Both the position numbers and the translations under genes were made by a program. Of a stretch of DNA of 64,000 nt, positions 53,801 to 64,000 are shown in pieces. The notes under the pieces were generated by a model. The model did not search any database. It saw nothing but the letters and a program-made list of their open reading frames with translations, and was not told where the DNA came from. How positions within the stretch are numbered: position 1 is the stretch's first letter; every line of letters starts with the position of its first letter. This stretch comes from Seriola aureovittata. Taxonomy: Eukaryota > Chordata > Actinopteri > Carangiformes > Carangidae. The stretch covers positions 5,164,212-5,228,211 of the forward strand of contig NC_079374.1 of assembly GCF_021018895.1 (NCBI RefSeq), given 5' to 3'.

Positions 53801-54118
53801 GGTTCACGCAACACATCTTCTGCTGCTTATGTTACCCTGACTACCAACGCAACTGTGAAGAACACGAACATACTGGCTTTTAAAAGGCTCCCCATTCAAC
53901 CAACTTCAATATATATAGATAACGAAGTATAATTAATCAGTATTTGTTGGGCTTGTGTGAATACACCAGTAAAGATTCTACATGGCATAAAAACAAAATC
54001 ATTTTATGTATACATCATTCTAATATCACTCTTCATGATAAAATCTTAATTACATAACAGGCATTTATTATGTTCATGATTTTGTCTATTTATTTCCATT
54101 TATTGTGTCTTTCTGCAG

Positions 54119-56110
54119 GAACTCAAAGTGAACGCTAGAAAAGAAGTGAAGATCCATCCATCCATAATCATGTTTGTGGGGATTCCTTTGGGTAGCAGTC
54201 ACACCTCCCCTAACCCAGCCCACAGCCCCAGCTCCGATCGACATTCAGATGGTTCTTTCCTGCCTCAATCCCCTCCGTGCTGGGTAACACAGGCCCGGTG
54301 CGACCTTGCCCAGGCAGAGGCAGAGCTGCGTCGACTACAAGAGCATCACGCAACTGAGACTGAATCTGTTAAGCGGGGTGTAGAGCGGGCCATCCTGGGA
54401 GCGAGCAGAGAAGAGCGGCGTCTGCTGGAGAGGGTGGAGCAAGACCATCGAGACACTCAGCAGCGTCTGGAGCAGGTCCAGAGGGAGAACACGGCAGCAG
54501 CCCGGGTCAGTCAGTCGCTGCTGGACCAAAGGCTCCGCAAACTAGCCCAACTTCAGCAGCAGATCCAGGAAGTGGGTCAGCAGTCAGGTCTGGATCAAAG
54601 TGGGCCAAGTCAGAACCTGCTGCTGAAGGAGGTGACAGAGTTCTTACAACCCTGGGAAATCTCTGTTACCCTAAAGAAGGTGAACTTCAAGCCCAGCTCC
54701 CAGCCGAGTGCTGTTACCTTTGGAGATATCCGTGTGCAGGAACAAGGCCTGTGCCTGCATGTCGGAGGCTGTGGGCCACAGGGGCAGATTTGTGCTCTAC
54801 ATTCACAGGAGATGAAATGTGGAGACACAAACCATCAAGGTGCTGTGGGAGAGAAAAGCACTCAAGGACAGGCATGGACCTCACCAACAGGCAGGGTTGT
54901 CAGAAAGATCAGCCTCTCTACCCGGAGTGATGTTGAATCAGAGGAGGAACAAAAGCTCTCCTCGACAAGGATAGGTCGCTGGCTTCCCAAGTGCGAACAG
55001 TCTGACTGGGAGTCATCCCATGATGATGAGATGGAATCTGTGTCCTTTCAGCCACAAGGAGAGGACGTCTTTCTGGCTGTCCCTACCGTTCTTACAAACA
55101 TGGATACTAAAGGCAAGGAGCAGGTGCACAAGATGAACAGTAACAGAAAACACTACTCCCCCAGGACCCAGAGGAGGTCGCTTTCTGCGGTCTCTGCTAG
55201 GAGGCCGTCGCCTTCACCAGAACGAAGACGGGAGCATGTCAAGCTGAGTCACTGCTTGAGTCTAGACAGTCAGGAAGGTGATAAAGGAAAAGTCAGTCCA
55301 GATTCCAATAGTAGACTCTTGAGGTATGGCAACAGTGCACTAACATCTCCCAGGATGACTCCAAGAGACCCGTTGACCAGCCAAAGCTGCTCAGACCTCA
55401 CCTCCAGGGGCCGGCCTCACTCTCGCCTCAGCCAGTCCTCTGATGAACACTCTCTAGGGACACTTGGTGACTCTGGCCGTGCACCATCACCAACAGACAG
55501 CCTCGACTCCAGTTATACGTTCATCGTTAGCCCATCTCATGAGTACAGCATGAGCAGAGGCTCTTTGAGCTACAATTGCCGTCTATCAAAGTCCGCAGTG
55601 GACTTGACTCACAAGACACGCCCGCTGATCGGAGGTGGGTCGAATGAGCAGGTAGGATTGTGGAAGGTGAAGTGCAGCAACTTCAACTCCATGTCCAGCT
55701 CAACATCAGCCTCGCCAGCTCTAAGTAGGGGGCCTAGGATCTCTGACATGGGGCACACCTTTTCATACCCTTCATATAAAGCTCATAATAGTCTGCACCA
55801 GCCGCAGAAAAAAATCTCAGTGTCCGGCTCAAAACAACCCCTTGTGGCGAGGTCTTTATCCACGTCTATCATAGATGGTTTCTCTCAAGAGCCAAAGAGA
55901 GGCAGAGGAGAGAGAGGGGAACCAGCCCTGGAGGAGTTGGAGGAGGAGGGAGACCCATCCTTTACAGTATTCAACCCTAGAGGAGTTCATCCGATCAGGC
56001 AGTTTGGGAAGCAGGGTTCGGGTCGGGCTGACCTTACCCTGCCAAGTGGTATCCATGCCACACCACAGGGCCAGCTCTTTATAGTTGACTGCGGTAACGC
56101 ACGTGTCCAG
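54119..56110 (+). CDS. NHL-protein exon A (coiled coil, disordered region, first blade)
   Basis: Acceptor TTTCTGCAG at 54110-54118; donor CAG/GTATGT. The frame is open to the acceptor, so bases 54119-54169 are either 5' UTR or coding if an upstream exon supplies a start. It ends in phase 0 within blade one. Confidence 0.85.
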
Positions 56111-56962
56111 GTATGTGTTGTGATACTGATCTTTCATACAACATATAGTATGGCTACATACAAATCAAGTTGACAATTATGTTGAAACTAAATGTAAACT
56201 TTGAAACAGGTGACTGACCCTCGGGGCAATGTCCTCCAGCAAGTGACCTCCCCAACTTCAGATGGATCTGCCAGACGGTGTCGGAACTACTTTGACATTG
56301 CAGTCAATGCTAAGGGTTTGATTGCACTAAGCTGTGCAGCAGAGCGAGCCCTGCTCGTGTTCAGCCGGCATGGTCGCCTGCTTCAGACCTTTGGAGGCTC
56401 AGGGTGGGGCTCTGCAAAAGATGATCTGGAAGCTCCCAGGGGTGTGACAGTAACCAGGCTGGATGAGTTCTTGGTAGCTGATATCCGGAAAGGCACCCTC
56501 ATTGCCCTGAAGCTTGACCCCAAGACAGGCTATCGTCGCGAGCGGACTGTGGTGACTGGATTCCACCGGCCCTACTTAGTGGCAGCCTGTTTGAGCTCAG
56601 GCATGATAGCTGTGTCCGAAAGAGGCAATGAAACGGGTCGTGTACCTTGCATCAAAGTCCTGGAGCCAGGCTGGAACACAGTGAGAGTTGTGGGTGTATG
56701 TGCTGGTATGGGACCAGTCCTGGTTTGCCCCTGGGGTATCTGTATAGATAAAGATGGTAATGTGCTGGTAGCGGACTGGGGGGAGGAGCACAGAGTTTTG
56801 TTATACCCAGCACAGGGAGTGGGATGGCCCATAGTAACCCAGGGCTTGAGTAGCCCACGCGGCTTGAGTCTGCTACCTGAGGGACAGCTAGCTGTGTCAG
56901 ACAGCATGCACCATTGCATTAAGATATACAGGTACAAAGCAACGCAGGGCCAGAGAGAGTGA
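54170..56962 (+). CDS. Coiled-coil and NHL-repeat protein, TRIM32-like propeller, no RING seen
   Basis: Two exons (54119-56110 and 56210-56962) joined by a 99-bp GT-AG intron encode 897 aa if the first in-frame ATG at 54170 is the start. Residues about 40-145 form an Arg/Glu/Gln-rich coiled coil (RCDLAQAEAELRRLQEHH, RRLLERVEQDHRDTQQRLEQ). About 200-595 is Ser/Pro-rich and looks disordered. About 598-890 contains six NHL-type blades, with GIHATPQGQLFIVDCGNARV, PWGICIDKDGNVLVADWG and RGLSLLPEGQLAVSDSMHHC then IKIYRY; the last blade resembles TRIM32. NHL propellers bind RNA or protein partners; many such proteins are TRIM ubiquitin ligases, but no RING or B-box Cys/His pattern is present here. 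The exact orthologue is not recognised. Confidence 0.85.
56210..56962 (+). CDS. NHL-protein exon B (rest of the propeller)
   Basis: Begins VTDPRGNVLQQVTSP and runs through blades two to six to a TGA at 56960-56962. Key stretches are YFDIAVNAKGLIALSC, APRGVTVTRLDEFLVADI and SSPRGLSLLPEGQLAVSD. Confidence 0.93.
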   Translation: MTDPRGNVLQQVTSPTSDGSARRCRNYFDIAVNAKGLIALSCAAERALLVFSRHGRLLQTFGGSGWGSAKDDLEAPRGVTVTRLDEFLVADIRKGTLIALKLDPKTGYRRERTVVTGFHRPYLVAACLSSGMIAVSERGNETGRVPCIKVLEPGWNTVRVVGVCAGMGPVLVCPWGICIDKDGNVLVADWGEEHRVLLYPAQGVGWPIVTQGLSSPRGLSLLPEGQLAVSDSMHHCIKIYRYKATQGQRE

Positions 56963-59204
56963 GTTGATGTTTAAAGTTCATAAAATCTGAGATAAATACG
57001 AATGAGAACACATCCACTATCACAATTTGTGTTGAAAAGACGATTTAAAGTGGAACAGCAGAGATTACTTTCTTCTTCAGAGTGGCATTTTATTTTCATG
57101 TGTTGAAATGCGAGTGGTTTGACCGTTTCAGTGGCATCTTGTCATGATTGGCTTCAGTAATTCCTCCAAATTCTAAAATTTTTCACGCTGTCACTGCTCG
57201 TTACTGATGAGTGGAGCTCGGTGGCTTTTTTTTTTCAGTCCTCCCACTCCTTTCTTTCACCAGCAGCGTCTGTCATGTATATCCACCACTCTTTGATGGA
57301 TTCTGCATTTAACACAAGGATACACTGATGCCAGAAAACATGGGGTGTTTGAATCATAGGCGGCGGAAGCAGGCTGTTAATAGCAGATGTTTTATTCAGG
57401 AGACCATTGCTTATTTGGGATCAGGCGAGGGTGTGAGCATTTTAAATACATTTACTCAGGAGATTTTGTACCTTTTACTCCACTACATTTATCTGACACC
57501 TGTGGTTCCTCATTACTTTTCAGTTTAAGATTTTACATTCAGTATGAGGTAAAGTGACAAACCTGCTGTCAGGTAAAGAATAGAGTAAGTCAGCCTTGTT
57601 TTTGCTTCAATACTGCATGTCTGAAATGATCTCATTTGTTGATTAGTGTTAGAAATGGGAATAAGTTAGACAGTTTTAAACCTCTAGAAGAACATGTACT
57701 CCTTCAACAAATCTGAAAGTATATCAATCCTCCTTTTTTCCCCCCTAGACAGCAACAATATGGCATGTTGCTGTAGTTCAAACTCCCGACAGGATAACAG
57801 AATAGTTAGAAGTTACTCAAATACTGCTTCGATGTCCATGCATTGATCTAATAGTGTGACAGAGACCAGTCTTTTAATTTTCACTACTTTTAACTGCTTT
57901 TTGTCCTTAATCCTTTTAACTTTTCTAACTTAAGAAACCTTTTTAATTCAAGACTTTTATGTGATGTGCAGTTTTGTTGTTCTTCCACTAAAGTATTGCT
58001 GCTTTTACTTTTGGAGTGCTTTTCTACCACTTGGATTACATCCAAAATGTTCCAGTGCTCTTGTGCTCTCTTCGATTAAGCCATGACGTGTCACAGACCT
58101 GATGTCTTAGCTGGGCGCATGGTCGTGGGTGTGAGCCATTATTAGTAAAGACAAGCTGCTTTCATCTGTTATCATTTTTGTGTTCATCACTGCAGTATAG
58201 AATAACGGCAGATTATTATGTTATAAATGTATTTATTCCTGGAAAATCTTCTGTTGTGATGACTTTTCACTTGTTAACAGTACATTAAAAGATGTTGGAT
58301 GGAAATGTGTTTATTTATTGTGATATTTTTGTCATTAGGCTTGTTTTGTCTTATTTGACAAAAAACTTTTATAAAAGAAATTAAAAAAACTTTTCCAGAA
58401 ATCCAACAATGAGACACAACAACCTAAAAACTAGCTTGATCATTAACTATCTAACATTACAGATATATTTTAAATGTCTTTTGGGGTATTTGAAAAATAT
58501 TATTTATTTGTGTATCAAGTTTTCTAAGTATTTCCATATATGAATATTGTATCCACAAATTAAATTAATGAATTAAGAAAAACGTATTATTTTTCGATCA
58601 ATTATAATTGGCAGTATGAGAAGCATTCGAGATTAAATATTAACAGTCGGTCATCTTGACACAATAAGCCAGCTGCAGTCTCTGACCAACCACAATTAGA
58701 ATTTAACACTGATGAAAATTAATAACCACAAAATGAACTTGCACATGCACAGAAAGAACTGAAGGAGGAATCTCTTGGGTCCAACACCCACCTACTCATA
58801 TCTGTTGCCAAGCGAAGAATAACATAAGGGCTTTGTTTGCATTTTAAGTCAATTTCCTGCACATCTGAGACAGTCACACCAACCTCTTCACAGATCGAAG
58901 CAACAGTTAATCAGCAGTTCAGCACTCGCCTCTCAGTGCTGAGTGCAGAGCTTGAAAATGTGCTATGATTGCTTAGCAGAACATGACATTTACTGTCTGC
59001 TGAAATATGTTTTGTGAAAATGATTTGGAGAGGATCGGACAAGCAATGGTTTACTGTTGGGGTGTCCAGTAATGCCAGAATATGGCACAGCAAATATATT
59101 TTGCTGGAAGCTTGATTGCCCCGTATTCATGTTAAAATGTGATTTGACCATTAATTCGGCTCTGCAGTGGGTATCAGGCTGTGCTGTCAGAAATCTACCA
59201 ACAT
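56963..59204 (+). other. Presumed NHL-gene 3' UTR and following intergenic sequence
   Basis: AT-rich, non-coding. An ATTAAA at 58284-58289 is a weak poly(A) candidate. No gene is recognised between here and the satellite. Confidence 0.5.
58284..58289 (+). terminator. Weak candidate poly(A) signal for the NHL gene
   Basis: ATTAAA about 1.3 kb after the stop codon; no closer canonical AATAAA was noticed. Confidence 0.25.
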
Positions 59205-59340
59205 CATAGTAGAGTAAGGCATAAAAATTTCAAAAAACGTCATAGTACATTATGGCATAAAAACGTCATAATATAGTAGGGCATAAAAATGTCAAAAAAG
59301 TCATAGTGTAGTAAGGCATTTAAACATAAAAATCATGACT
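59205..59340. repeat. Left outlier of the satellite array
   Basis: About four units of the same GGCATAAAAA / CGTCATAGTA family, more diverged than those right of 60030, ending at CATAAAAATCATGAC. Confidence 0.85.
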
Positions 59341-60020
59341 AAGTATATTCATAGAATATGAAGTTTTAAAAATGTCATTGTTACATATTTTTTAGAACTG
59401 ATTTTGGACCCCAGAGTGGAGACAGAACACAAAACACACCAGTTACAACTGTGCAATGGAGTTTATTGAGAAGAAGGTAATAGTGATGGTGAATGTGGAG
59501 GGGGAGTGGGTCTGGGGAATCCAGATGTCTGGTGTGAACATGAGGCAGGAATATGGAGGACACTGGAGACAAAAGGAAGGTGAGTAACACACTCTGGAAA
59601 CATGAGGGACAGCTGGAGACCAAAAGCAGGTGGAGACAGTGGAGTGTGGCAGGATCAGCAGCCCACAAATCAGACAACAAAAGGTTATTACAGACAAAAC
59701 ACAAGGAAGTTCACTGAATCAAAAGATAACTATGTAGTCACATAAAGTAATCAGAGCAGCTGAGAGAGTAACTGCGACTGTGAAGAGAGGAACAATCTGT
59801 CGACAAATGGATGGATGACTAGGGTATACTGCAGATGACGTGTGATAGATTGCAGCTGTGGTTGTGAACTGTCTGCCTGTCCGGACCAGGCCTCCGCTGA
59901 GTAACCTGATGTCATGGGGAGCACACAGACACACTAACACACACAGGGGAGGGGAGAAAAAAAGGGAAATGGAAAATAATGGGAGACACAGTGGGACTGT
60001 GAAAATCATACAATAGTGAC
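59341..60020. other. Unrelated segment interrupting the satellite
   Basis: About 0.7 kb of purine-rich, higher-GC sequence lacking the satellite unit, for example TGGAGACAGTGGAGTGTGGC. The words CATAAAAATCATGA and CATAAAATCATGA occur at its two borders, which could be a target-site duplication or simply satellite units. It may be an inserted mobile element or an original spacer; no terminal inverted repeats or coding domain were recognised. Confidence 0.5.
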
Positions 60021-60884
60021 ATAAAATCATGAATAAAAATCATAGTATAGTGGGGCATAAAAACAAAATAGTATAATAAGGGATGAAAACATCAAAAAAC
60101 GTCATAGTATAGTAAGGCATTAAAATGTCAAATAAGGTCATAGTATACTAAGGCATAAAAGTGTAAAAAAACATCATAGTATAATAAGGCATAAAAACAC
60201 CATAGTATAGTATGGCATGAGAGGTCAAAAGACGTCATAATATATTAAGGCATAAAAACGTCATAGTACAAACATCATAGTTTATAATGGCATAAAAATT
60301 TTTGTAAAAAGTCATAGTAACATATGGTATAAAAACGCCAAAAAAACATCATAGTATAGTAAGGCATAAAATGTCAAAAAATGTCATAGTATATTAAGCC
60401 ATGAAAACGCCATAGTGTATTAAGGCATAAAAACGTCATAGTATAGTATGGCATAAAATGTCAAAAGATGTCATAGTATAATAAGGCATGAAAATGTCAA
60501 AAAACGTAATACTATAAGGCATAAAAACACGATAGTGTATTAAGGCATAAAAACGTCATAGTATAGTAAGGTATAAAAATGTCAGAAAAAGTCATAGTAT
60601 AATAAGGCATAAAAACGCCATAGTGTATTAAAGCCTTAAAAACATCATAGTATTGTAAGGCATAAAAACGCCATAGTATAGTATGGCATAAAATGTCAAA
60701 AAACGTCATAATATAATAAGCCATAAAAATGTCAAAAACCGTCATAGTATGATAAGGCATAAAAACACCATAGTATAGTAAGCCATAAAATGTCAGAAAA
60801 TGTCATAGTATATTAAGGCATAAAAACGCCATAGTATAGTATGACATATAAAATGTTAAAAGATGTCATAGTATAATAAGGCAT

Positions 60885-62860
60885 AAAAAAGTCATAGTAT
60901 AGTATGAAATAAAATGTCAAAAAACGTAATACTATAATAAGGCATAAAAACACGATAGTGTATTAAGGCATAAAAATGTCATAGTATAGTAAGGCATAAA
61001 AGTGTCAAAAAACGTCATAGTATATTAAGGCATAAAAATGCCAAAAAACGTCTAGTATAATAAGGCATAAAAACGCCATAGTATAGTATGGCATAAAATG
61101 TCAAAAAACGTCACAGTATAATAAGCCATAAAAATGTCAAAAACTGTCATAGTATAATAAGGCATAAAAAAACCATAGTATAGTATGGCATAAAATGTCA
61201 AAAAATGTCATAGTATATTAAGGCATAAAAATGTCAAAAAACGTCATAGTATAATAAGGCCTTAAAAATGTCATAGTATAGTAAGGCATAAAAATGTCAT
61301 AACACGTCATATTATAATAAGGCATAAAAACGTCATAGTATAGTATGGCGTAAAATGTCAAAAAACGTAATACTATAATAAGGAATAAAAACATCATAGT
61401 GTATTAAGGCATGAAAATGTCAAAAAAGTCACAGTATAATAAGGCATAAAAATGTCAAAAAACGTCATAGTATAATAAGCCATAAAAATGTCAAAAACCG
61501 TCATAGTATAATAAGGCATAAAACCACCATAGTATAGTATGGCATAAAAATGTCAAAAAATGTCACAGTATAATAAGGCATAAAAATGTCTAAAAACGTC
61601 ATAGAATAGTAAGGCATAAAAATGTCAAAAAACGTCAAAGTATAATAAGGCATAAAAAAGTCATAGTATAGTATGGCGTAAAATGTCAAAAAACTTAATA
61701 CTATAACAAGGCATAAAAACACCATAGTATAATAAGGCATAAAAATGTCAAAAAACGTCATAGTATGATAAGCCATAAAAATGTCAAAACCGTCATAGTA
61801 TAATAAGGCATAAAAATGTCAAAAAACATCATAGTATAATAAGGCATAAAAACGTCAAAAACCATCATAGTATAATAAGGCATAAAATGTCAAAAAATGT
61901 CTTAGTATAATAAGGCATAAAAAAGTCATAGTATAGTATGAAATAAAATGTCAAAAAACGTAATACTATAATAAGGCATAAAAACACGATAGTGTATTAA
62001 GGCATAAAAATGTCATAGTATAGTAAGGCATAAAAGTGTCAAAAAACGTCATAGTATATTAAGGCATAAAAATGCCAAAAAACGTCTAGTATAATAAGGC
62101 ATAAAAACGCCATAGTATAGTATGGCATAAAATGTCAAAAAACGACACAGTATAATAAGCCATAAAAATGTCAAAAACTGTCATAGTATAATAAGGCATA
62201 AAAACACCATAGTATAGTAAGGCATAAAATGTCAAAAAATGTCATAGTATATTAAGGCATAAAAATGTCAAAAAACGTCATAGTATAATAAGGCCTTAAA
62301 AATGTCATAGTATAGTAAGGGATAAAAATGTCATAACACGTCATATTATAATAAGGCATAAAAACGTCATAGTATAGTATGGCGTAAAATGTCAAAAAAC
62401 GTAATACTATAATAAGGAATAAAAACATCATAGTGTATTAAGGCATGAAAATGTCAAAAAAAGTCACAGTATAATAAGGCATAAAAATGTCAAAAAACGT
62501 CATAGTATAATAAGCCATAAAAATGTCAAAAACCGTCATAGTATAATAAGGCATAAAACCACCATAGTATAGTATGGCATAAAATGTCAAAAAATGTCAC
62601 AGTATAATAAGGCATAAAAATGTCTAAAAACGTCATAGAATAGTAAGGCATAAAAATGTCAAAAAACGTCAAAGTATAATAAGGCATAAAAAAGTCATTG
62701 TATAGTATGGCGTAAAATGTCAAAAAACTTAATACTATAACAAGGCATAAAAACACCATAGTATAATAAGGCATAAAAATGTCAAAAAACGTCATAGTAT
62801 GATAAGCCATAAAAATGTCAAAACCGTCATAGTATAATAAGGCATAAAAATGTCAAAAAA
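60885..62860. repeat. Higher-order duplication inside the satellite, period about 1034 bp
   Basis: Variant landmarks recur in the same order about 1034-1035 bp apart: GTATAGTATGAAATAAAATG at 60897 and 61931, the AAAACCACCATAG variant at 61520 and 62555, and the AACAAGGCATAAAAAC variant with GCAT at 61711 and 62745. The two copies look almost identical. The GAAATAAAATG variant appears again near 63920, hinting at a third start. Confidence 0.9.
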
Positions 62861-63204
62861 CGTCAAAGCATAATAAGGAATAAAAACGCCATAGTATAGT
62901 ATGGCATAAAAATGTCAAAAAATGTCACAGTATAATAAGGCATAAAAATGTCAAAAAACGTCATATTATAATAAGGCATAAAAACGTCATAGTATAATAA
63001 GGAATAAAAACGCCATAGTATAGTATGGCATAAAAATGTCAAAAATGTCACAGTATAATAAGGCATAGAAATGTCAAAAAACGTCATAGTACAATAAGCC
63101 ATAAAAATGTAAAAAACCGTCATAGTATAATAAGGCATAAAAATGTCAAAAAACATCATAGTATAATAAGGCATAAAAATGCCAAAAAAGGTCATAGTAT
63201 AATA

Positions 63205-63540
63205 AGGCATGAAATGTCAAAAAACGTCATCGTATAATAAGGCATAAAAACGCCATAGTATTGTATGGCATAGAATGTCAAAAAACGTCATAATATAATA
63301 AGGCATAAAAACACCATAGTATAGAATGGCATAAAATGTCAAAAAACGTCATAGTATAATAAGCCATAAAAATGTAAAAAAAGGTCATAGTATAATAAGA
63401 CATGAAATGTCAAAATACGTCATCGTATAATAAGGCATAAAAACGCCATAGTATTGTATGGCATAGAATGTCAAAAAACGTCATAATATAATAAGGCATA
63501 AAAACGCCATAGTATAGTATGGCATAAAATGTCAAAAAAC
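63205..63540. repeat. Local duplication of about 193 bp inside the satellite
   Basis: The rare variant CGTCATCGTATAATAAGG followed by TATTGTATGGCATAGAATG occurs at 63231 and again at 63424, 193 bp apart. Confidence 0.8.
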
Positions 63541-64000
63541 GTCATAGTATAATAAGGCATAAAAATGTAAAAAAAAGGTCATAGAATAGTAAGGCATAAA
63601 AATGTCAAAAAACGTCAAAGTATAATAAGGCATAAAAACGCCATAGTATAGTATGGCATAAAATGTCAAAAAACGTCATAATATAATAAGGCATAAAAAC
63701 GCCATAGTGTATTAAAGCCTTAAAAACATCATAGTATTGTAAGGCATAAAAACATCATAGTATAGTATGGCATAAAATGTCAAAAAACGTCATAGTATAA
63801 TAAGCCATAAAAATGTCAAAAACGGTCATAGTATAATAAGGCATAAAAACACCATAATGTAGTAAGCCATAAAATGTTAAAAATTTCATAGTATATTACG
63901 GCATAAAAAAGTCATAGTATAGTATGAAATAAAATGTCAAAAAATGTAATACTATAATAAGGCATAAAAACACCATAGTATAATAAGGCATAAAAATGTC

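Larger units (their letters stand above)
45291..54118. other. Gene-poor intergenic region
   Basis: About 8.8 kb without a recognisable protein-coding exon. It holds SINE-like and other interspersed repeats, short CTA/ATT repeats at 49008-49049, and a possible non-coding exon ending at 50811. Part of it is likely to be upstream non-coding sequence of the NHL gene. Confidence 0.6.
60021..64000. repeat. AT-rich satellite/minisatellite with 36-bp and 26-bp units
   Basis: Nearly 4 kb, continuing past the right edge, of a unit built as GGCATAAAAA, an optional TGTCAAAAAA, then CGTCATAGTATAATAA. With the optional block the unit is 36 bp, without it 26 bp; both lengths are interspersed, giving an estimated 120 or so units. 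Variants recur (GCCATAAAA, AACGCCATAGTATAGTATGG, CACGATAGTGTATTAAGG). Long minus-strand frames through it are by-products of 36 being divisible by three. Confidence 0.97.

Noticed and set aside
59381..59704. Hydrophobic 107-residue minus-strand frame in the block within the satellite
   Set aside because: Opposite strand of a purine-rich segment, giving Leu/Ser/His-rich nonsense; no domain or homologue recognised.
60512..63210. Long minus-strand frames with a repeating YYTMTFFDIFMP-like peptide
   Set aside because: They arise because the 36-bp satellite unit is a multiple of three and has no stop in that frame. They break wherever 26-bp units intervene, and there is no promoter or splice context.
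60021..64000. CRISPR-like alternation of conserved and variable blocks
   Set aside because: The variable parts are only point variants of the same unit, there are no unique spacers or cas genes, and the genome is a vertebrate's.

Overview
The window looks like a piece of a spiny-rayed (percomorph) teleost nuclear genome. The evidence is vertebrate-type genes split by GT-AG introns, long GT/CT/AT microsatellites, many copies of interspersed repeats that I recognise as common in percomorph fish, and protein similarity to vertebrate gene families. No bacterial, viral, CRISPR or RNA-gene signal was seen. Gene identities rest on reading the translated exons against remembered family members; no database search was run.

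Layout. (1) 325-16110, minus strand: trappc10, a TRAPPII vesicle-tethering subunit. Seventeen coding exons encode 927 codons from the start ATG, all joining in phase; the 3' part of the gene lies off the left edge. (2) 16111-17243: short intergenic stretch with a palindromic ETS-type site upstream of trappc10 and a poly(A) signal for the next gene. (3) 17244-about 22204, minus strand: cnga4, the olfactory cyclic nucleotide-gated channel modulatory subunit, seven coding exons, with an unusually long acidic C-terminal tail. (4) About 22205-23300: divergent intergenic region. (5) About 23360-45290, plus strand: fhip1b (formerly fam160a2), an adaptor linking Hook proteins and dynein to early endosomes. 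It has a non-coding first exon, eleven coding exons (1157 aa) and a long 3' UTR. (6) 45291-54118: about 9 kb with no recognisable coding gene, holding repeats and one possible non-coding exon. (7) 54119-56962, plus strand: a two-exon gene for a coiled-coil/NHL six-bladed-propeller protein resembling TRIM32 in its propeller but with no RING or B-box visible here. (8) 56963-59200: 3' UTR and intergenic sequence. (9) 59205-64000 and beyond the right edge: a large AT-rich satellite with alternating 36-bp and 26-bp units, interrupted by about 0.7 kb of unrelated sequence and carrying an internal duplication of about 1034 bp.

The genes do not form a pathway. cnga4 and fhip1b are head to head, which as I recall is also their arrangement in human 11p15.4, so this appears to be an old conserved gene pair. 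The points most worth a second look are the TG-repeat acceptors and tandem donors of fhip1b, the acidic tail of cnga4, the RING-less NHL gene, and the satellite with its two-length unit and higher-order duplication. I found no convincing novel biological system.
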